Notes under the pieces: model-generated | Seen by the model: the letters and a program-made list of their open reading frames with translations, nothing else | Database searches by the model: none | Told to the model about the DNA's origin: nothing | In this document: positions 19,101 through 31,718 of the stretch, piece by piece | Position numbering within the stretch: position 1 is the stretch's first letter | Layout of the letters: each line of letters opens with the position of its first letter | Program-made: the position numbers and the translations under genes | Assembly: GCA_010279815.1 (NCBI GenBank) | Contig: QEOQ01000573.1 | Coordinates: forward strand, 202,145-266,144 | Length of the DNA stretch: 64,000 bases | Source of the DNA: Brachionus plicatilis | Lineage: Eukaryota; Rotifera; Eurotatoria; Ploima; Brachionidae | Direction of reading: 5' to 3'

Positions 19101-21075
19101 CTTCGCTCTCACTTTCTTTTTCGAACTAGTTTCTTACTTCATTCTTCCAAATCACTTTGTTAAAGCATTGTGAAGTTTTGTTCAATAAGTTCAAGAAAAA
19201 AGTTCTTAATTGAAATTTTTCGATGAATGAAAAAAATTTGCTCCTGTAAAATATGTAACAATGTGTAACAAAAGTTGTTACACCAAGTAGAAAATTCTGA
19301 AATTTTTCTTTCAATTAATCATCGACTTTTAAAATCAATCGAATTTAAGACCATTTATTTGTCTTTGTAAAAAAAGAAGTTTAAAATTTGAAAATTTTTG
19401 TTTGTGTTCAATTTTAAATTTCGAAATATTAATTTCATAACAAAACTTAACATTCATTCAGTTTTTATGGAAAATCAATAATTGGCTAATTATTTGAAAT
19501 TTTTTTTTGTTTTTTTTGATCAAGTTCTGTAACATTTTTTGTTACATCATGTGCTAAATTTTTATTTGATCACTTCATTCCATTCAAAATATAAACGAAT
19601 TTAAGATTTTGAACTGAACTTTTTGAACGAAACTTCACAATGCTTTTGTTAAACATAAAATGAGAGAGAATTAAATTACTAAATGTAATATTTAAATAAG
19701 TCAGTAAAAAAAAAATTAATTATTCTTAAAATTTAATAGATTAAATTTGTGTTATTTTTTTGTTTTACAGGTAATTGATATAGTGTTGGACAAAAATGGC
19801 GGATGGTCGGACTGTTTAGGAATTAGGAAAAATAAAAATTTCTTAATTTTCTTTCAAAAAATACTTTTTTTCAAAATTTATTAGAAAATAATAAAAAATT
19901 CAAAAAATTGAGCTTTTTGCTGGCCTTTTCATTTTTAACAATTTTTACGAAAAACTTGTCAAATCGGCACTGTATGTAATTGACAATACTTAAGATAATT
20001 TTTTCTACTTTTCTATGAGGCTTAATTAAATGAATAAATAAATAAATTATTAGAGGGAAGCGTGAAAATCATTACTGAGCCTTCATTTAGAAATCTGGTG
20101 GTACCACTGCATGCTAACAAAAATAACCATGTTGCGTATAATTGAAAATTTTCTTAGCTAAGCGAAAAACTATCGTTTTACTTACTTCAAACATTATGCG
20201 TATCGGGCATTGAATTTTTCGATGAGGAATGTGAGGTTAGAGTAAAGTCTATTAGTTAGAGAGAAAAAAGCCTCGAGTCAAAAAAGACTCGGACTTTGTT
20301 CTATTAAATGATGCATGGTTTTATGTTCACTCTTTAATCAAATTATCAGGAACTTTTAAATTTGTGTCTTTTAGTGGTTCGAGGAAAAGTCGCGTCAAAT
20401 TGAGAATTTGCATGTTCAGTACAAAAAGTTGCATTCAGTGGCCGAGTATTTGCACGCGTGGAGAAAAGACCTGGCCGCTTCTACCAAAGAGTTTTCCAAG
20501 ACCACGGCCATTTTGGCCAATGCCGAAGAGCAGCTGAATTTGTCGCGTGCTCTGTCACACTTGGGCGAAGCATACGAGAAAATTGACCAGATCTATCTGG
20601 ACCAGGCTAACTCAGATTACTTTTTGTTTGCAGAATTGATCAAGGACTATGTGTGTTTGTTTGACAACATAAAAGAGGTGTTTTTTCAGCGGATTAAGAC
20701 GTTTGGCAATTGGCAAAAAGCTGAAGAGACGCTCAAGGCCAAAAAGGAGAGCAAGACAAAACTAGAGGCCACTAACAAATTGGACAAGGTGCCGGCAGTT
20801 ATGGCTGAGATTAACGAATGGGAGAGCAAGACTGCCAAGGCCAAGCAGGACTTTGAACAAATTTCTAAGAACATAAAAGAAGAAATTAAGAATTTTGATT
20901 TGAACCGAGCCACCGAGTTCAAAACACAACTGACCAAATACTTGGAAGCTCTCTTGCTTAATCAAGAAACGGTATTTTATTCAAATCGATTGATTTAATT
21001 GTTGCTGATTTGAATTTTTTTTTTCAGATTGTCAAAGTTTGGGAACAATATTTGCCAGAAGTAAAAGCTATTTAA
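16185..21075 (+). CDS. SNX2: Sorting nexin 1/2 (PX-BAR), three exons
   Basis: SNX1/SNX2 heterodimerises with SNX5/6 to form the membrane-tubulating sorting coat of endosome-to-Golgi recycling. Exon 1 is 16185-17138 (donor CAG|GTAAGT), exon 2 is 20375-20971 (acceptor TTTTAG, donor ACG|GTATTT) and exon 3 is 21028-21075 (acceptor TTTTCAG). All junctions are phase 0 and give 532 aa, close to the 519-522 aa of the vertebrate proteins. An acidic disordered N-terminus leads into a PX domain at about 152-278 with the phosphoinositide-binding RRFSDF (194-199) and LPPAPEK. An amphipathic linker (GAGMLKMFKSVTDSVTK) precedes the BAR domain (319-532), which ends in WEQYLPEVKAI as in the family. Exon 1 is notably GC-rich. 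The 3.2 kb first intron is packed with foldback repeats. Whether it is SNX1 or SNX2 cannot be decided; invertebrates usually have one gene. Confidence 0.93.
18061..18742. repeat. Foldback element with about 145-bp inverted arms, in the SNX intron
   Basis: The arms 18061-18202 and 18589-18742 are reverse complementary and rich in GTAAATTTACGTAAA. The right end reads CCGGAACACCACTGTAG. A related end, CAGTGGTGATTTC, opens an ACGTAAA-rich block at 45238-45400. No coding capacity. Confidence 0.7.
18391..18564. repeat. Near-perfect 63-bp palindrome inside the foldback element
   Basis: The left arm 18391-18453 and right arm 18500-18564 match except for a 2-nt indel; both contain ACAATATTGTACAAATTTTG and GAATTCCAGGCTCTGCAAAA in opposite orientation, around a 46-nt loop. 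Such identity implies a recent origin. Confidence 0.85.
18891..18925 (+). repeat. (TAA)n microsatellite ending in a run of 12 G
   Basis: About seven TAA units are followed directly by twelve consecutive G at 18914-18925, the longest G run in the window. Confidence 0.85.
19155..19656. repeat. About 500-bp element with 41-bp inverted ends, in the SNX intron
   Basis: 19155-19195 and 19609-19656 are reverse complementary, sharing AAAGCATTGTGAAGTTT and GTTCAA. Both halves also hold opposed TGTAACA/TGTTACA motifs. No ORF. Confidence 0.65.
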
Positions 21076-22061
21076 ATAGAAGTGTTTTTAAGTGTTTTTA
21101 ACCGTTAATTTATTGAAATGAAATATTAACATTTTACATTCAAATCATAGGATCTAAGAAATTAGATGTCAGTTGAAATTCGTTTTTTTTTTTGATGAGT
21201 AAAATTTGCTCAGATTTTTTAATTTTTCATCCTTTTTTTTCTAAACAAAATCAAATAAAAAAATTTAAAAAATTTATTTATTTTTTCATTCAGATCGAAT
21301 TAGTAAAGGCTAATTGAAGTTTGTCTTTACAAATTTTAAAATCAAAACGATCACTTGAAATTTTAAAACTATTGATTTTGATAATTAAAAAAAAATGCTT
21401 AACATTAATAGTTATGTTATGTCTGATAATGGTTCATTATCAAATTAACATTAAAATGATTTACTTCTAATTTATTTAACAAAAAAATCAAATCAATTAA
21501 ATAATTCAGATAAAGTTAATCCAGAACACAGTGATTCAGCTCAGCAAAAGTTATTGCCAAAATTCAATAACCACAAAAATTCATATAAATCATATAATCA
21601 AATGAATGTTAATTTTTTTTTTTTGAATTTTTCATAACATAAATTTTTGCAACCAAAATAGATTAAAATATTATTAAGAAAAATAAAGTTCACGAAATTC
21701 AAAACTTTAGTGCTATCTGAATTTCACATTTTTGACTCAAAATTCGTAATCTACGCCCTCGAAAACCCCAACAAAAAAAAATTTTATTGAAGGGGGCAAA
21801 AAAATCATGTAAACCCATTGGGTAAAGTTGGACATATTTAAAGAAAAAAATCACTGACATTTTAAAAATTTTGATTAATCTAAGCATAGTTTAACTTTTT
21901 TTTTTAAAATTCAGTATAAATCTTAATATTTCCCGATATTTTTCAAAATTAGCCAAAATAAAATCAAGTCAGTCTAAAAATTGCATTAAAAAAAACCAAG
22001 TTGAAATTTTAATAACTTTTATTTTTTTTTACTCAATTAAAGAAATAATTATTAATTAATT
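21076..22061. other. Spacer between SNX and POLR3B 3-prime ends
   Basis: Convergent gene ends. 21308-21545 is a reversed partial copy of the GGCAAATTGAAGTT miniature element (begins GGCTAATTGAAGTTTGTC). Otherwise nothing seen. Confidence 0.5.
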
Positions 22062-25000
22062 TTAATACTGCGATTTTAACTTTAATTTGGGAACAATGTT
22101 CATTGACTGCATTTCTTGGAATAACAATTTGCATGCGTATGGTATCTTCAGAGAGGACACATTAGATGAAGACTGACAATAGTGGCACCAGCCTGAGTAG
22201 CCCAATAGACCACAATTATTGCACAAATCAACCTCGAACTGATCACTCGAAATCATTAACCTTTCCATCAACAGCATACTTTTTATTTATTAAATTGTTT
22301 AATTAATAAAATATTAAAAAAAAAAAAAAATTTTGTTTACCTTGCACCATATCCTATCAAACAATCGCGTTCCATTTCGCCAAGTCTCAAGCCACCATCT
22401 CTAGATCTGCCCTCAGTAGGCTGTCGAGTCAACACAGCTCGTGGTCCCCTCGCCCTAGCATGCATCTTATCTTGTACCATATGCTTTAATTTTTGATAAA
22501 AAATAGGTCCAAAATAAATATAGGCACTGAGCGGTTCTCCTGTTATACCCGATGTTATAAAATCTTTGCCCAAATAATTAAACCCATTCTTAATCAATAT
22601 ATTTGATATGTCCTGAATTTTGTCTCCGCCAAAAGCAGTACCATAATGAAATTTTCCTTCCAGAACTCCTGCTTTTCCGCCTACTAGTTCCAACAATTTT
22701 CCCACAGTCATTCTAGATGGATAACCATGCGGATTCATGATTATATCCGGACATATCCCACTTTCCGTGAATGGCATATTTTCTTGGTCAACTATCAGAC
22801 CAACTACTCCCTTTTGACCATGACGACTGCTAAATTTGTCTCCTATTTCTGGTCTCCTTGTCTGTCTCATCAGCAATTTGATCAAAAAAGCATCATCATT
22901 ATTGCTGGTTATCATTACTTTTTCCACACTTGCTTCCACCGGGTTCCGGTAAATCAGCGGAGTTTCCCTCATTTCAGTCTTGTTTTCACTTTGACCTGGT
23001 GTTGTTTTTGTCATTGCTTCTGTAACAATTGGTGAGTATTTGTTCACCAATACTTGTTTGTTGTCAACTCGTTCGCCAGGACCAGCAATTCCATCTGAAT
23101 CCAGCAACTCATGTCTCCAAATTGGTTTCTTAGTTTTTGCATCCAACATGGGACCCATAACTTTGTCATACGACTGATTTGTGTATCTCTTTAGAGAAAT
23201 TACTTGTTTCTTATGAATTAGACATCGGCCAAAGCCTCGGTCAGTGGATGCCTTGTTTAGAATTAAAGCGTCTTCTATGTCATAGCCAGAATAGCTCATT
23301 ACGGCAACTATGGCATTTTGTCCAGCTGATAGCTTTTCAAAATTTATCAACTCAATTGTTCTGGTTTTGACCATTGGCTTTTGAGGATATGCCAACGAAT
23401 ACAAGAGTGTGTCAATGCGATTTTGCTGGTTGAAACCAGTGGTACCCATTGCTTGCTTGCCCATGGCACATTGATATGTATTTCGTGGAGATTGGTTGTG
23501 GTGTGGATAAGGAATTAGGCCGGCACAAACTCCCAAAAGTGTAAATGGCTCAATTTCCAAATGAGTTGTCTTTAGGTTTATGTCTTTTTCGTACACAGCT
23601 ATTAGGGCATCGCTTTCCTCATTTACATCCAAATATTCAATGATTCCATTTTTGAGGAAATAGTCGAAATTTTTTGTTCCCAAATTGAGCTCATTTATGT
23701 GTTGCTGGGTGAGTTTGGCAAGTCCATTTTCGACTATTATATAAGGGCGACAAAGACGTCCTCCATCTGATGAAATGTATACGCATCGGTGCGTATGTGA
23801 CACAAAAACTGAGACAAATTCGCTTACATAGCGTTTGCGGCGCAGCAACTTGAGTGTTTTGGTAAAATTTTCTTGGTCTTTTATCATGCCTATGATGTTG
23901 CCATTTATAAAAACAATGTAGTTTTGTCTATTGCTTATCTCTAGACCAGATAATGAGTGGCAATCTTCGACACCCAAGTTGAAAACTAGACGAATCAATT
24001 GCTTTTCTTCAGCATCAGTGGTTATGTGTGTCATTAGAGCCAGATTTTTTACCAAACCACAAGCTTCACCTTCTGGTGTGTCCGAGGGACAGAGCATACC
24101 CCATTGAGATGGCTGGAGAGAACGTGGACCTGATACTTTACGAGTTTTTTCAAACTTAAAATTAAAAAAGATTTACATAAAAAATTTTGTTTCATTTTGG
24201 TAAAAATCCACAAAATTCTACCAAGAATTATTGCAGATAGAAGAATTATTTTCTATTCACACTAGAACACTGATGCTTATAATGATTTATTAAAATTATA
24301 AAAAAACTATATAAAAATTTCAGAAAATTTTTTTAGAAAGTTCAAATAATTAAAACAACAATTAATTGATTAAATTCGCTTAAATTTGAATAAAAGATAA
24401 TTATTTGTATTTCTTAAATCAAGTCTTCCACCCTTTTTCAAATTTTACCGTAAATTTTTTTCAATTTTTTAAAATTTTCTGTAGAATAAATTCAATTTTT
24501 GTTAATCAATTACAATTAATAATTTTAAAAGAATTTTAGACAAATTTTAAGCAGAGTATCTTTATAAAATTGCAGTTTATTGTGTAAAATTTTAAATAAA
24601 AAAAATGAAAAAAATTTAATAATTCAAATAAATATTTGATTAAATTATGAAATAAGCTATTAATTTTATTTTTTTTATTTAAAAATTAAATTTTTAATCT
24701 GTAAATAAAAAAAACAAATCTTAATTTTATTCTAATCGATATTAAAATGATTATATCTAAAAATATTTATTCTAAAGCTTTGAAGACTAAATAAAAATCA
24801 ACAATAACACGGTTTTAAAAAAAAATCAGAAAACTTGCAAGAAAACCAATAAATGACTCTAAGAATAAACATTTAAAAATTAAATTTTAATTTTAATTTA
24901 AGTAATTTACAGCGAATCTAAGTTAATTTTGCTTTGTAAATAACATAATATTGATTGATATTAAATTTTTACTTTAGTTTAAAACTTACGCTATTTTTTC

Positions 25001-27186
25001 TAATTATGCAACTAAAAAAATAGTGTTGAATAATTCCAAATTTTTTATTATATAAAAATCCATTAAAAAATATTTTACTTAAATTTATAACTTCAAAATT
25101 TGATTTATAATGAGCATTTGATCATGAACTTCAATATGCTTAAAATAAAAGGAATTTTTGAGCAAAAAATATTTACAAGAATTAATTTTTTTTTATAATT
25201 CTTAAAGATAAGTTATGCAAGTCTACCAAGGTACAGAAACCATTTTTGTATTAATTGGCACAACCTGCAATTGTGGTTAATAACTTGGATTTTTTTTTTT
25301 AATTTTTAAATATGATGGACAGATCCAAAAATAAAATTTTTTTAAAAAATCAAATAATTGGCAAATTAAAGTTTAAGATTAAATTTTAAGATGAAAACGA
25401 TCTTTTAAAATTAAAACCTCTATTAATCTGATATAATGATATTTTTATTTTTTATTTTTTTTGATCCGAATCAAAAAATTCTAAAAAATGCAGACTTGTT
25501 TTTAAGTCAAAGTCATTGAATTAAAGTCAATACTTAAATGAAAAAAAGAAATCCTAAAGTCTTTGACTTTTCCTTGATCTAAAAACAACTCTGGAAAAAT
25601 GCATGGAAATTTCATTGCTAAGTATTGTCAGAAGCTAAATTCAGCTGATACAATTTACAAAACCAATTTTACTCGCTTAGAAAAAAAAGTAATCAAGTTT
25701 TATGTTCTAAAATTCACAGTGCCCATAAAAAATCAAAGTCAATTTTTAGTTACCTGACTGCTTATCCTTGTCATCATGCCAAGACAAGCTATATATGACA
25801 ATCTAGACAAAACATGGGTGATGCCCTGACGTTCCATTTTAAAACGTTTAATTATCCAATTTCCGGTTGAGATGGCATTTACAAGTCCATTGGTGATCAA
25901 ATCTTGTCTAATGTGTTTGACAATGTCGAATTGAGCAGCTCGTTGTTTGGGTATTGTTTTTTCAGCAATGTTCTGAAGTTCTGAGTTAAATCTTTTGAAC
26001 AAATCTTCGAACAAAAGTGAAATCAATTGACCAGCTAGCTCAAGTCTCTTATTTCCGTAATAATCTCTGTCATCAACACTTATTTTTCCCAATTTGGCCA
26101 AAATGGTGCGTCTAATCATCACAGCTATGTAAATGGCCTTCATTTTAAGATTGCTTTCCATCACTGGCACATGGGCCACTATGATCTTGGTTAATAGATC
26201 GCGTCCCTCTTGAGCTTTGCTCTTTTTAAAGGACTCGTCATTTTTTTTCGCTGACATTGACTTTACTTTGGCGCCAATGTAGCTGAACGCTTGTTGCTGT
26301 GTAAACACCTGTAAAGAATGAGCTTCATAAATACATGGCGTCAGCGCCTCGACTACATACTCCTCTAGGCCAACTAGCTGAATTATTTCCTGGTCCGAGG
26401 TGATTCCCAATGCTTTGAAGACAATTACCAATGGAATATCTTCGCTTAAACTGTTGTGCTTGAGGTAGTACTTTCCGTGTTTTTCGCATATGATTGTTTT
26501 TGTTTTGGTTGCATGGGTCGAACTGGTCACGTGACAAGTCATTAGGCCATTTTTGTCGGTCTCAACCAGCATGCGATTTTTGGACAATTGTTCTTGGATG
26601 AGAATTACTTTTTCAGTGCCACGAGTGATGAAATATCCGCCCGGATCAAGCGGACACTCGTTCATTTTGGCCAATTCAGGCTCGCTTTTGTCATACAAAT
26701 TGCACCTGTTTGATCTCAGCATTATGGGAAGTCGGCCTATGACCAAATTGTTACGGATGACTCTTTGACTGCCACGAGTATATTCAATGTCCACGATTAT
26801 TTTGGCCGAGTAAGTGAGGTCTCTTAGTCGACATTCTTGCGGGGTGATTGGTTTCGAAACGCCAAAGCCTTCCTCTACATCCGGAAAACCTACGTTTATA
26901 TTCAAATATTTAATGTAAAAATTTGGATCCGCTTGGCATGTTATCTTTTCATTTGCTTTAACAATATTTTTTATCTAAATAAATAATTAATAGTTTATTA
27001 AAAATGCTTATTTTATTGTATTTTTATTAATTTTACTTCAATGTTTGTGAAATAATTAAATGAATCCAAATGCTGCTTGATCAGACCTTTGACTTTGAGG
27101 TAGGCAGGTACCAATTTCCATTTTTCTTCTATTTTTTTGACCGGTTCGGCTAATTTATTCAAGTCCTCTAAACCATCTATTTCCAT
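22062..27186 (-). CDS. POLR3B: RNA polymerase III second-largest subunit RPC2 (four exons)
   Basis: This is the Pol III catalytic-core subunit that transcribes tRNA, 5S and U6 genes. Exons (minus): 27186-27037, 26974-25754, 24154-22341 and 22278-22062. The junctions are phase 0, 0 and 2, and the last splits the Ser codon of GYGAS. The spliced protein is 1133 aa by count, the same length I recall for human RPC2. Hallmarks in order: [10 protein letters not shown] at the N-terminus, [56 protein letters not shown], the metal-site region [27 protein letters not shown], the switch-loop region [17 protein letters not shown] and the C-terminal zinc ribbon [16 protein letters not shown]. No residue is visibly broken. 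The intron at 24155-25753 (1.6 kb) is repeat-rich; the other two are about 62 nt. Confidence 0.97.
24155..25753. other. Large POLR3B intron, repeat-bearing
   Basis: No gene. It contains a terminus of the GGCAAATTGAAGTT family at about 25112-25140 (TTTGATCATGAACTTCAATA), another at 25359-25430, and AAGTC-rich foldback pieces at 25490-25610. Confidence 0.5.
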
Positions 27187-28334
27187 TTTTTATTGAGAAA
27201 AAAAAAGTTTGAAATTTTTTATTTTAAATAAGAAATTTCAAAAGTTTTTTTTGTACATGAATGGTGACAATGAAATGTCTGAATTTTTTAAATAAAAAAA
27301 TTTCTAAATAATATTGAATTAAATTTTTTCAAACTTCAATTTATCTGATTTCGACTTAATTTTTTTATTTAGATAAAAATCTTTACATTATATACAAAAA
27401 TTATGAAAGGATACTCTAAATTTAAAAAAGTGGATATAATTTCTATCAAATATTTTTCAAAAAATTAAGTTTTAATTATAATTAATATTTATTAGATTTC
27501 GAATCGATTTTAGTTTCTAATTTTAAGCCTTAAGTTTGTCATTTGATTTCACATAAAATAACTCAAATTTTAAAATATGAATATTTATCGACGTAAAAAA
27601 TCTTTTTAAAAATCATATTAAAAATAAAATGTTTAAATTTTCCTAATCAAAAATAAATACAATCTCTGAAAAATTTAATTGAATGGCTGTTTAAAATTAT
27701 TTAATTATTGGTTCCAAAAAATAAAATTCCAAATAAAATTATAAATTATTGATAAAATTGATTAATAGAAAAAATCACATGATAAGTTTTTTGGGAAAAA
27801 ATTCCTCTTCCAAAGGGATACTTAGTCAAAGATTAAAATAATTTAATAATTAAAAAAATCGAATATAATAAAAGATTTTTTATTCATAAGTTTTTTTATT
27901 TTTTGGTGATTAAAAAAGAGAAAAAATCCAAAATTTGCTGGAACAGATCTGTTTTCTGTGATTAAGTCTAAATAATCAAAGAATCATTAAATTTTTAAAA
28001 AGATTTCCTGTCTAAAAAAATGGAAACTTATCAAAAATTTTAACTTAATAAAAAAAATACGAATTCAAACCTTAAGTTTATGATAAAGAAAAAAAAAGAA
28101 AAAAATTATTTTTTTTACCGCAAAAACAGCTAAAAAATGAAAAAATAACTTTTTTTGCAAAAAAAATGGCCAAGATTATCTAATGAATTTTTTCGTTCGC
28201 TTAATAAAATTTAAATTTACACACTGTTCAAAAGTAAAATTAAAACTGATTCAAAATAAAGCAAATTTCAAATTCATGAACATTTATAAAAAGCTTTTTA
28301 TTTAAAAATTAAATTTTTATCCATTTAAAATAAA
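27187..28334. other. Divergent intergenic region, POLR3B / porcupine
   Basis: AT-rich with no ORF of note. It must hold the start regions of the two divergent genes, but no TATA or other element stands out from the AT background. Confidence 0.4.
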
Positions 28335-29968
28335 ATGGATTTTTCAGGAGATTGGAGTTCGCTGGACACCTACTACTATGACCCTTATGACTCAGAAATT
28401 GATGATTTTATCCATTCGGACGATTATGATATGTAAATTAACAATTAAATTAGCTTTTTCGAATTATTTTTTTTAGTTTAAAGACTTATGAAACAGAATC
28501 TGAATGGATTTTCAATATAAAAAATATGTTTTTTCACTGTATGATGCCATCAGTAATCCAAACCCTGAGCCGATTTAGCCCCATTATACTAAATTGCATA
28601 CTCTTTCAATTATTATGCTTAAAAAGTAAACTTATAAAGAATTAATATTTAATTTTATTATTTTTTTAAATAGCGAATATATCAACCAAAAATTTAATTC
28701 ATGTAAATTTGGCAACTAGTTTGGGTCTTTTAATTAATTATTTTGGCACATGGGTCACATTCTATCTCACAATTATAGCTCTAGTCAGCTTTCTTCTTTT
28801 AAATTTGAACAAATTTAAAAAAATTTTAATTCCTCTGGCTTGTCTTGTGCATTTATTCTACGGGTATTAATTTTAATTTTAATTTTTTTAACAAATGCAA
28901 ATTTTTTTAAGGCAACTTAGATTGGAACGTGATGTATGGATGTCGTTTCGAGGCGCAGAAATGATCTTGATCATGAAAATAGTCTCAACAAGCTTCGATT
29001 TCGAATCAACCAACATACCTGATCTCTTTTCCTATTTATCTTATTTATTTTCAATAAATACCAGTGTAATTGGGCCCTGGATAAGTTACGAAAATTTTTC
29101 AAACCAAATTACAATGAAATCAGGTACATCTTTATCAAAGCTAAAAAACACTATCAGCTATCTGGGATACGCAATGATAACCTTGGTTTGTTCAAATTGC
29201 TTGCTCAGTTCAATCGAGGGCTACGTTCAAAATGTACCTTTTGTGGAAATGTATTTTCAAGCTTTATCATTCAGACAAAGCAACTATTTTATTTGTTATC
29301 TTTCACAATTTATTTTCAATCTAAGCCAAATGGACGATTCGTTGGTTGTCAGACAAATTCCGATTGAACTACCACGTTCTATGGTAAATGTAGTCACAAA
29401 TTGGAATTTACCAATGCATTTTTGGCTAAAAAAATGTAATTTTTAAAAAAATAAAATTATGTATTTATTCTAAAAAAAATTTAAGATGTTTTCCAAAATT
29501 TAAAAAAAAAATTTGGAATTTTTATTTCACTTTTTGTGACTTATTTTGTATCTTCGGCAATTCACGGATTTGATCCGAATATAATTCTAGTCTTGTTCTC
29601 AATAGGATGGTTTGCTTATGTAGAATTCGGTAATTTAATAAAAAAAAAATAAAATTTATTAATTTAAATTTAACTTATTAAAAGAATTTCGCGCCAAAAT
29701 AAGTGATAAACTTAGCAGTTGTATCGGTTCAAGAGAATGCAAAGATAAATGTTCACACTTTAATAAAAAAACCCGTTTTCCAGTCAAAACTATGAACTCA
29801 TATTTTTACCTTTTGAACATATACCACCTTGCTTATTTAGGACAAATATTTTACTTTGAAAATGGTCAAGACACTGATTTTTGGCATGGCTTAAACAAAT
29901 GGTCCCAAACATATTTCTCTAGTCACATAATCTCATTAATAATGTTCTTAAGCTCTAAACTAATGTAA
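28335..29968 (+). CDS. PORCN: Porcupine, Wnt protein O-acyltransferase (six exons)
   Basis: Porcupine is the ER membrane O-acyltransferase that adds palmitoleate to a Wnt serine, needed for Wnt secretion. Exons: 28335-28432, 28477-28625, 28674-28863, 28912-29435, 29486-29629 and 29685-29968. Four of the five introns are 44-50 nt and the last is 55 nt; every junction is in frame. The product is 462 aa (human about 461). An acidic N-terminus precedes multiple hydrophobic membrane segments. Conserved MBOAT motifs are FRGAEMILIMK, GPWISYENF, IELPRSMVNVVTNWNLPM (active-site Asn region) and SSAIHGF (catalytic His), followed by the Cys-rich cytosolic loop and LNIYHLAYLG. Only the fourth exon forms a long open frame by itself. 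It is followed after about 50 nt by PPIL3 on the same strand. Confidence 0.93.
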
Positions 29969-30019
29969 TTGTACATTTATTTTTAAATAAATTTTTTATA
30001 AAATTAATAATTTTATCAA

Positions 30020-30584
30020 ATGTCCAGTACTGATAATCTGGACTGGAAAAAATAAAAAAAAATCCATTTTTTTTTAAATTAACAATTAAGTGTCGGTGAG
30101 TTTGCATACAGATATAGGTGACATAAAACTAGAGTTATATTGTGAAGCAGCACCAAAAGCTTGTAAAAATTTTCTAGCATTATGTGCCAGTGGTTACTAC
30201 GATGGATGTGTCTTTCACCGTAATATTAAAGGCTTTATAGTTCAAACTGGGGATCCTAGTAATACAGGAAAGGGTGGTAAAAGTATTTGGGGAGACTTTT
30301 TTGAGGATGAATTCGATGAGCATCTAAAGCATAGTAAACGAGGTGTTGTGTCCATGGCAAACAAGGGTTCCAATACCAATGGAAGTCAATTTTTTATTAG
30401 TTATTCAAAACAATCTAATTTAGATATGAAGTACACAATTTTTGCTCATGTAATCGATGGTTTTGAAACACTGGACGAGTTGGAAAAAATTCCAGTCAAT
30501 GAAAAAAATTATCGCCCAAATTATGACATCAAAATAAAAAATATGACCATACATGCAAATCCCATAGCTGAACTAGAAAGTTGA
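30020..30584 (+). CDS. PPIL3: PPIL3, cyclophilin-type peptidyl-prolyl isomerase
   Basis: A nuclear, spliceosome-associated cyclophilin. The body, 30091-30584, matches PPIL3 almost throughout: LHTDIGDIKLELYCE, NFLALCASGYYDGCVFHRN, the active-site GFIVQTGDPSNTGKGGKSIW and MANKGSNTNGSQFFISY, then DELEKIPVNEKNYRP and a short tail. There is no ATG immediately upstream in this frame. A 7-nt coding exon at 30020-30026 (ATGTCCA) with donor GTACTG, and an acceptor ATTAAG at 30089-30090, would supply the start. Joining them gives A|TG for the conserved MSVSLH start and also leaves an earlier in-frame ATG two codons upstream. Trans-splicing is an alternative. Catalytic Arg, Phe and Gln positions look intact. 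Confidence 0.9.
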
Positions 30585-30716
30585 ATTTTTAATTTTTTTT
30601 AATCTTTGTCTATAATAAACTGTTTATTTGTATTTTTATTTATATTTTTAATTTATGCTTTTAACAAAGTATTTTAATTTTCAAGAAAAAAAATTCTTAA
30701 ATTTATTTCTTTTAGA

Positions 30717-31482
30717 ATGCTGAATTCGGGTCTGCTTAGCTTGGAAAGAAAATTTTTGTCAAATTTTTTCCGAGGTTACTCTCAAAATACGGCACAAAGA
30801 CCGATAATTGACAAAAGTGAATTGGACAGTATTAAATCAGACGATTTACGTCATTATCAAGTTGTAGAAGCTCCTGATGGATATGAATCAAATGCCATGT
30901 CATATGACCCACGCATGCAGTTAGTTTAATTATAAAAAAATTAAATTTTTTTTTAGTTAATTAATAATTAAGTAAATTTATTAAAATTTTGATGAAAAAT
31001 GGAAATTCGTATTTGGCACGAAATCTTGTTGACAAAGCGTTGTATAACATTAAGTTAAAACAAGTGGAAAGATACAATAAAACTGAAGATGAAAACAAAC
31101 GAAAAGAAATAGAGACTAATCCGATGAGGATATTTTTAAATGCAATGGACAATACAAAACCGATACTTAAAGTAATAGGATTGATCAAAAGTGGTATTAG
31201 TTACCAAGTGCCAGTGCCAATGAGCGAAAAAGAAAGAGAATTCAAAGCGACTAGATTTATTTTAACAAGTAGCCGTGAGAAGGATAAAAGTGTAAGGTTT
31301 TATGACAAATTAGCCGATGAACTAATAGAGGCGTTCAATAATCAGGTAATTTTTTATTTTTTTTCTTAATTATTTTTTTTAATTAAATTTTAAAGGGCAA
31401 GAGTATTAAGAAAAAAGTTGATATGCACAAATTAGCCGAAGCCAATAGAGCTTATGCTCATTTTAGATGGGCCAAAAAATAA
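30717..31482 (+). CDS. MRPS7: Mitochondrial ribosomal protein uS7m (three exons)
   Basis: A small-subunit mitoribosomal protein that binds the 3-prime domain of 12S rRNA. Exons: 30717-30919 (donor CA|GTTAGT), 30973-31345 (acceptor ATTAAG, donor CAG|GTAATT) and 31396-31482. The phase-2 first junction gives His followed by [19 protein letters not shown], which matches the family. The product is 220 aa. The first 30 or so residues are basic and hydroxylated ([16 protein letters not shown]), like a mitochondrial presequence. The S7 core shows [19 protein letters not shown] and [14 protein letters not shown], and the end reads [17 protein letters not shown]. The ATG is preceded directly by TTTATTTCTTTTAG|A, a strong 3-prime splice site, so either a 5-prime UTR intron or a trans-spliced leader site. 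Confidence 0.95.
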
Positions 31483-31718
31483 TTACAATTTTTCAAAATT
31501 TAATTTAAACATTTTAAATAAATTTATCTACATGCAAAAAAATTGTTTCTATGACAACCAAATTTTTTTTGTTAAACAAGACAAATTTTTATCATCATTA
31601 AAATTTGAATATTTTTAAGCCTTAGTTTCCATGGTAACCGATGGGGCCAATTTTAAAAAATTCCTTTCAGAAATAAAATGCTCAAAACATTAAATAAAAC
31701 AAAGTATCGAACATCGAT

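Noticed and set aside
20408..20998. Separate 196-aa gene starting at 20408
   Set aside because: It begins with TTG, follows an acceptor at 20373-20374 and is the BAR-domain exon of SNX1/2.
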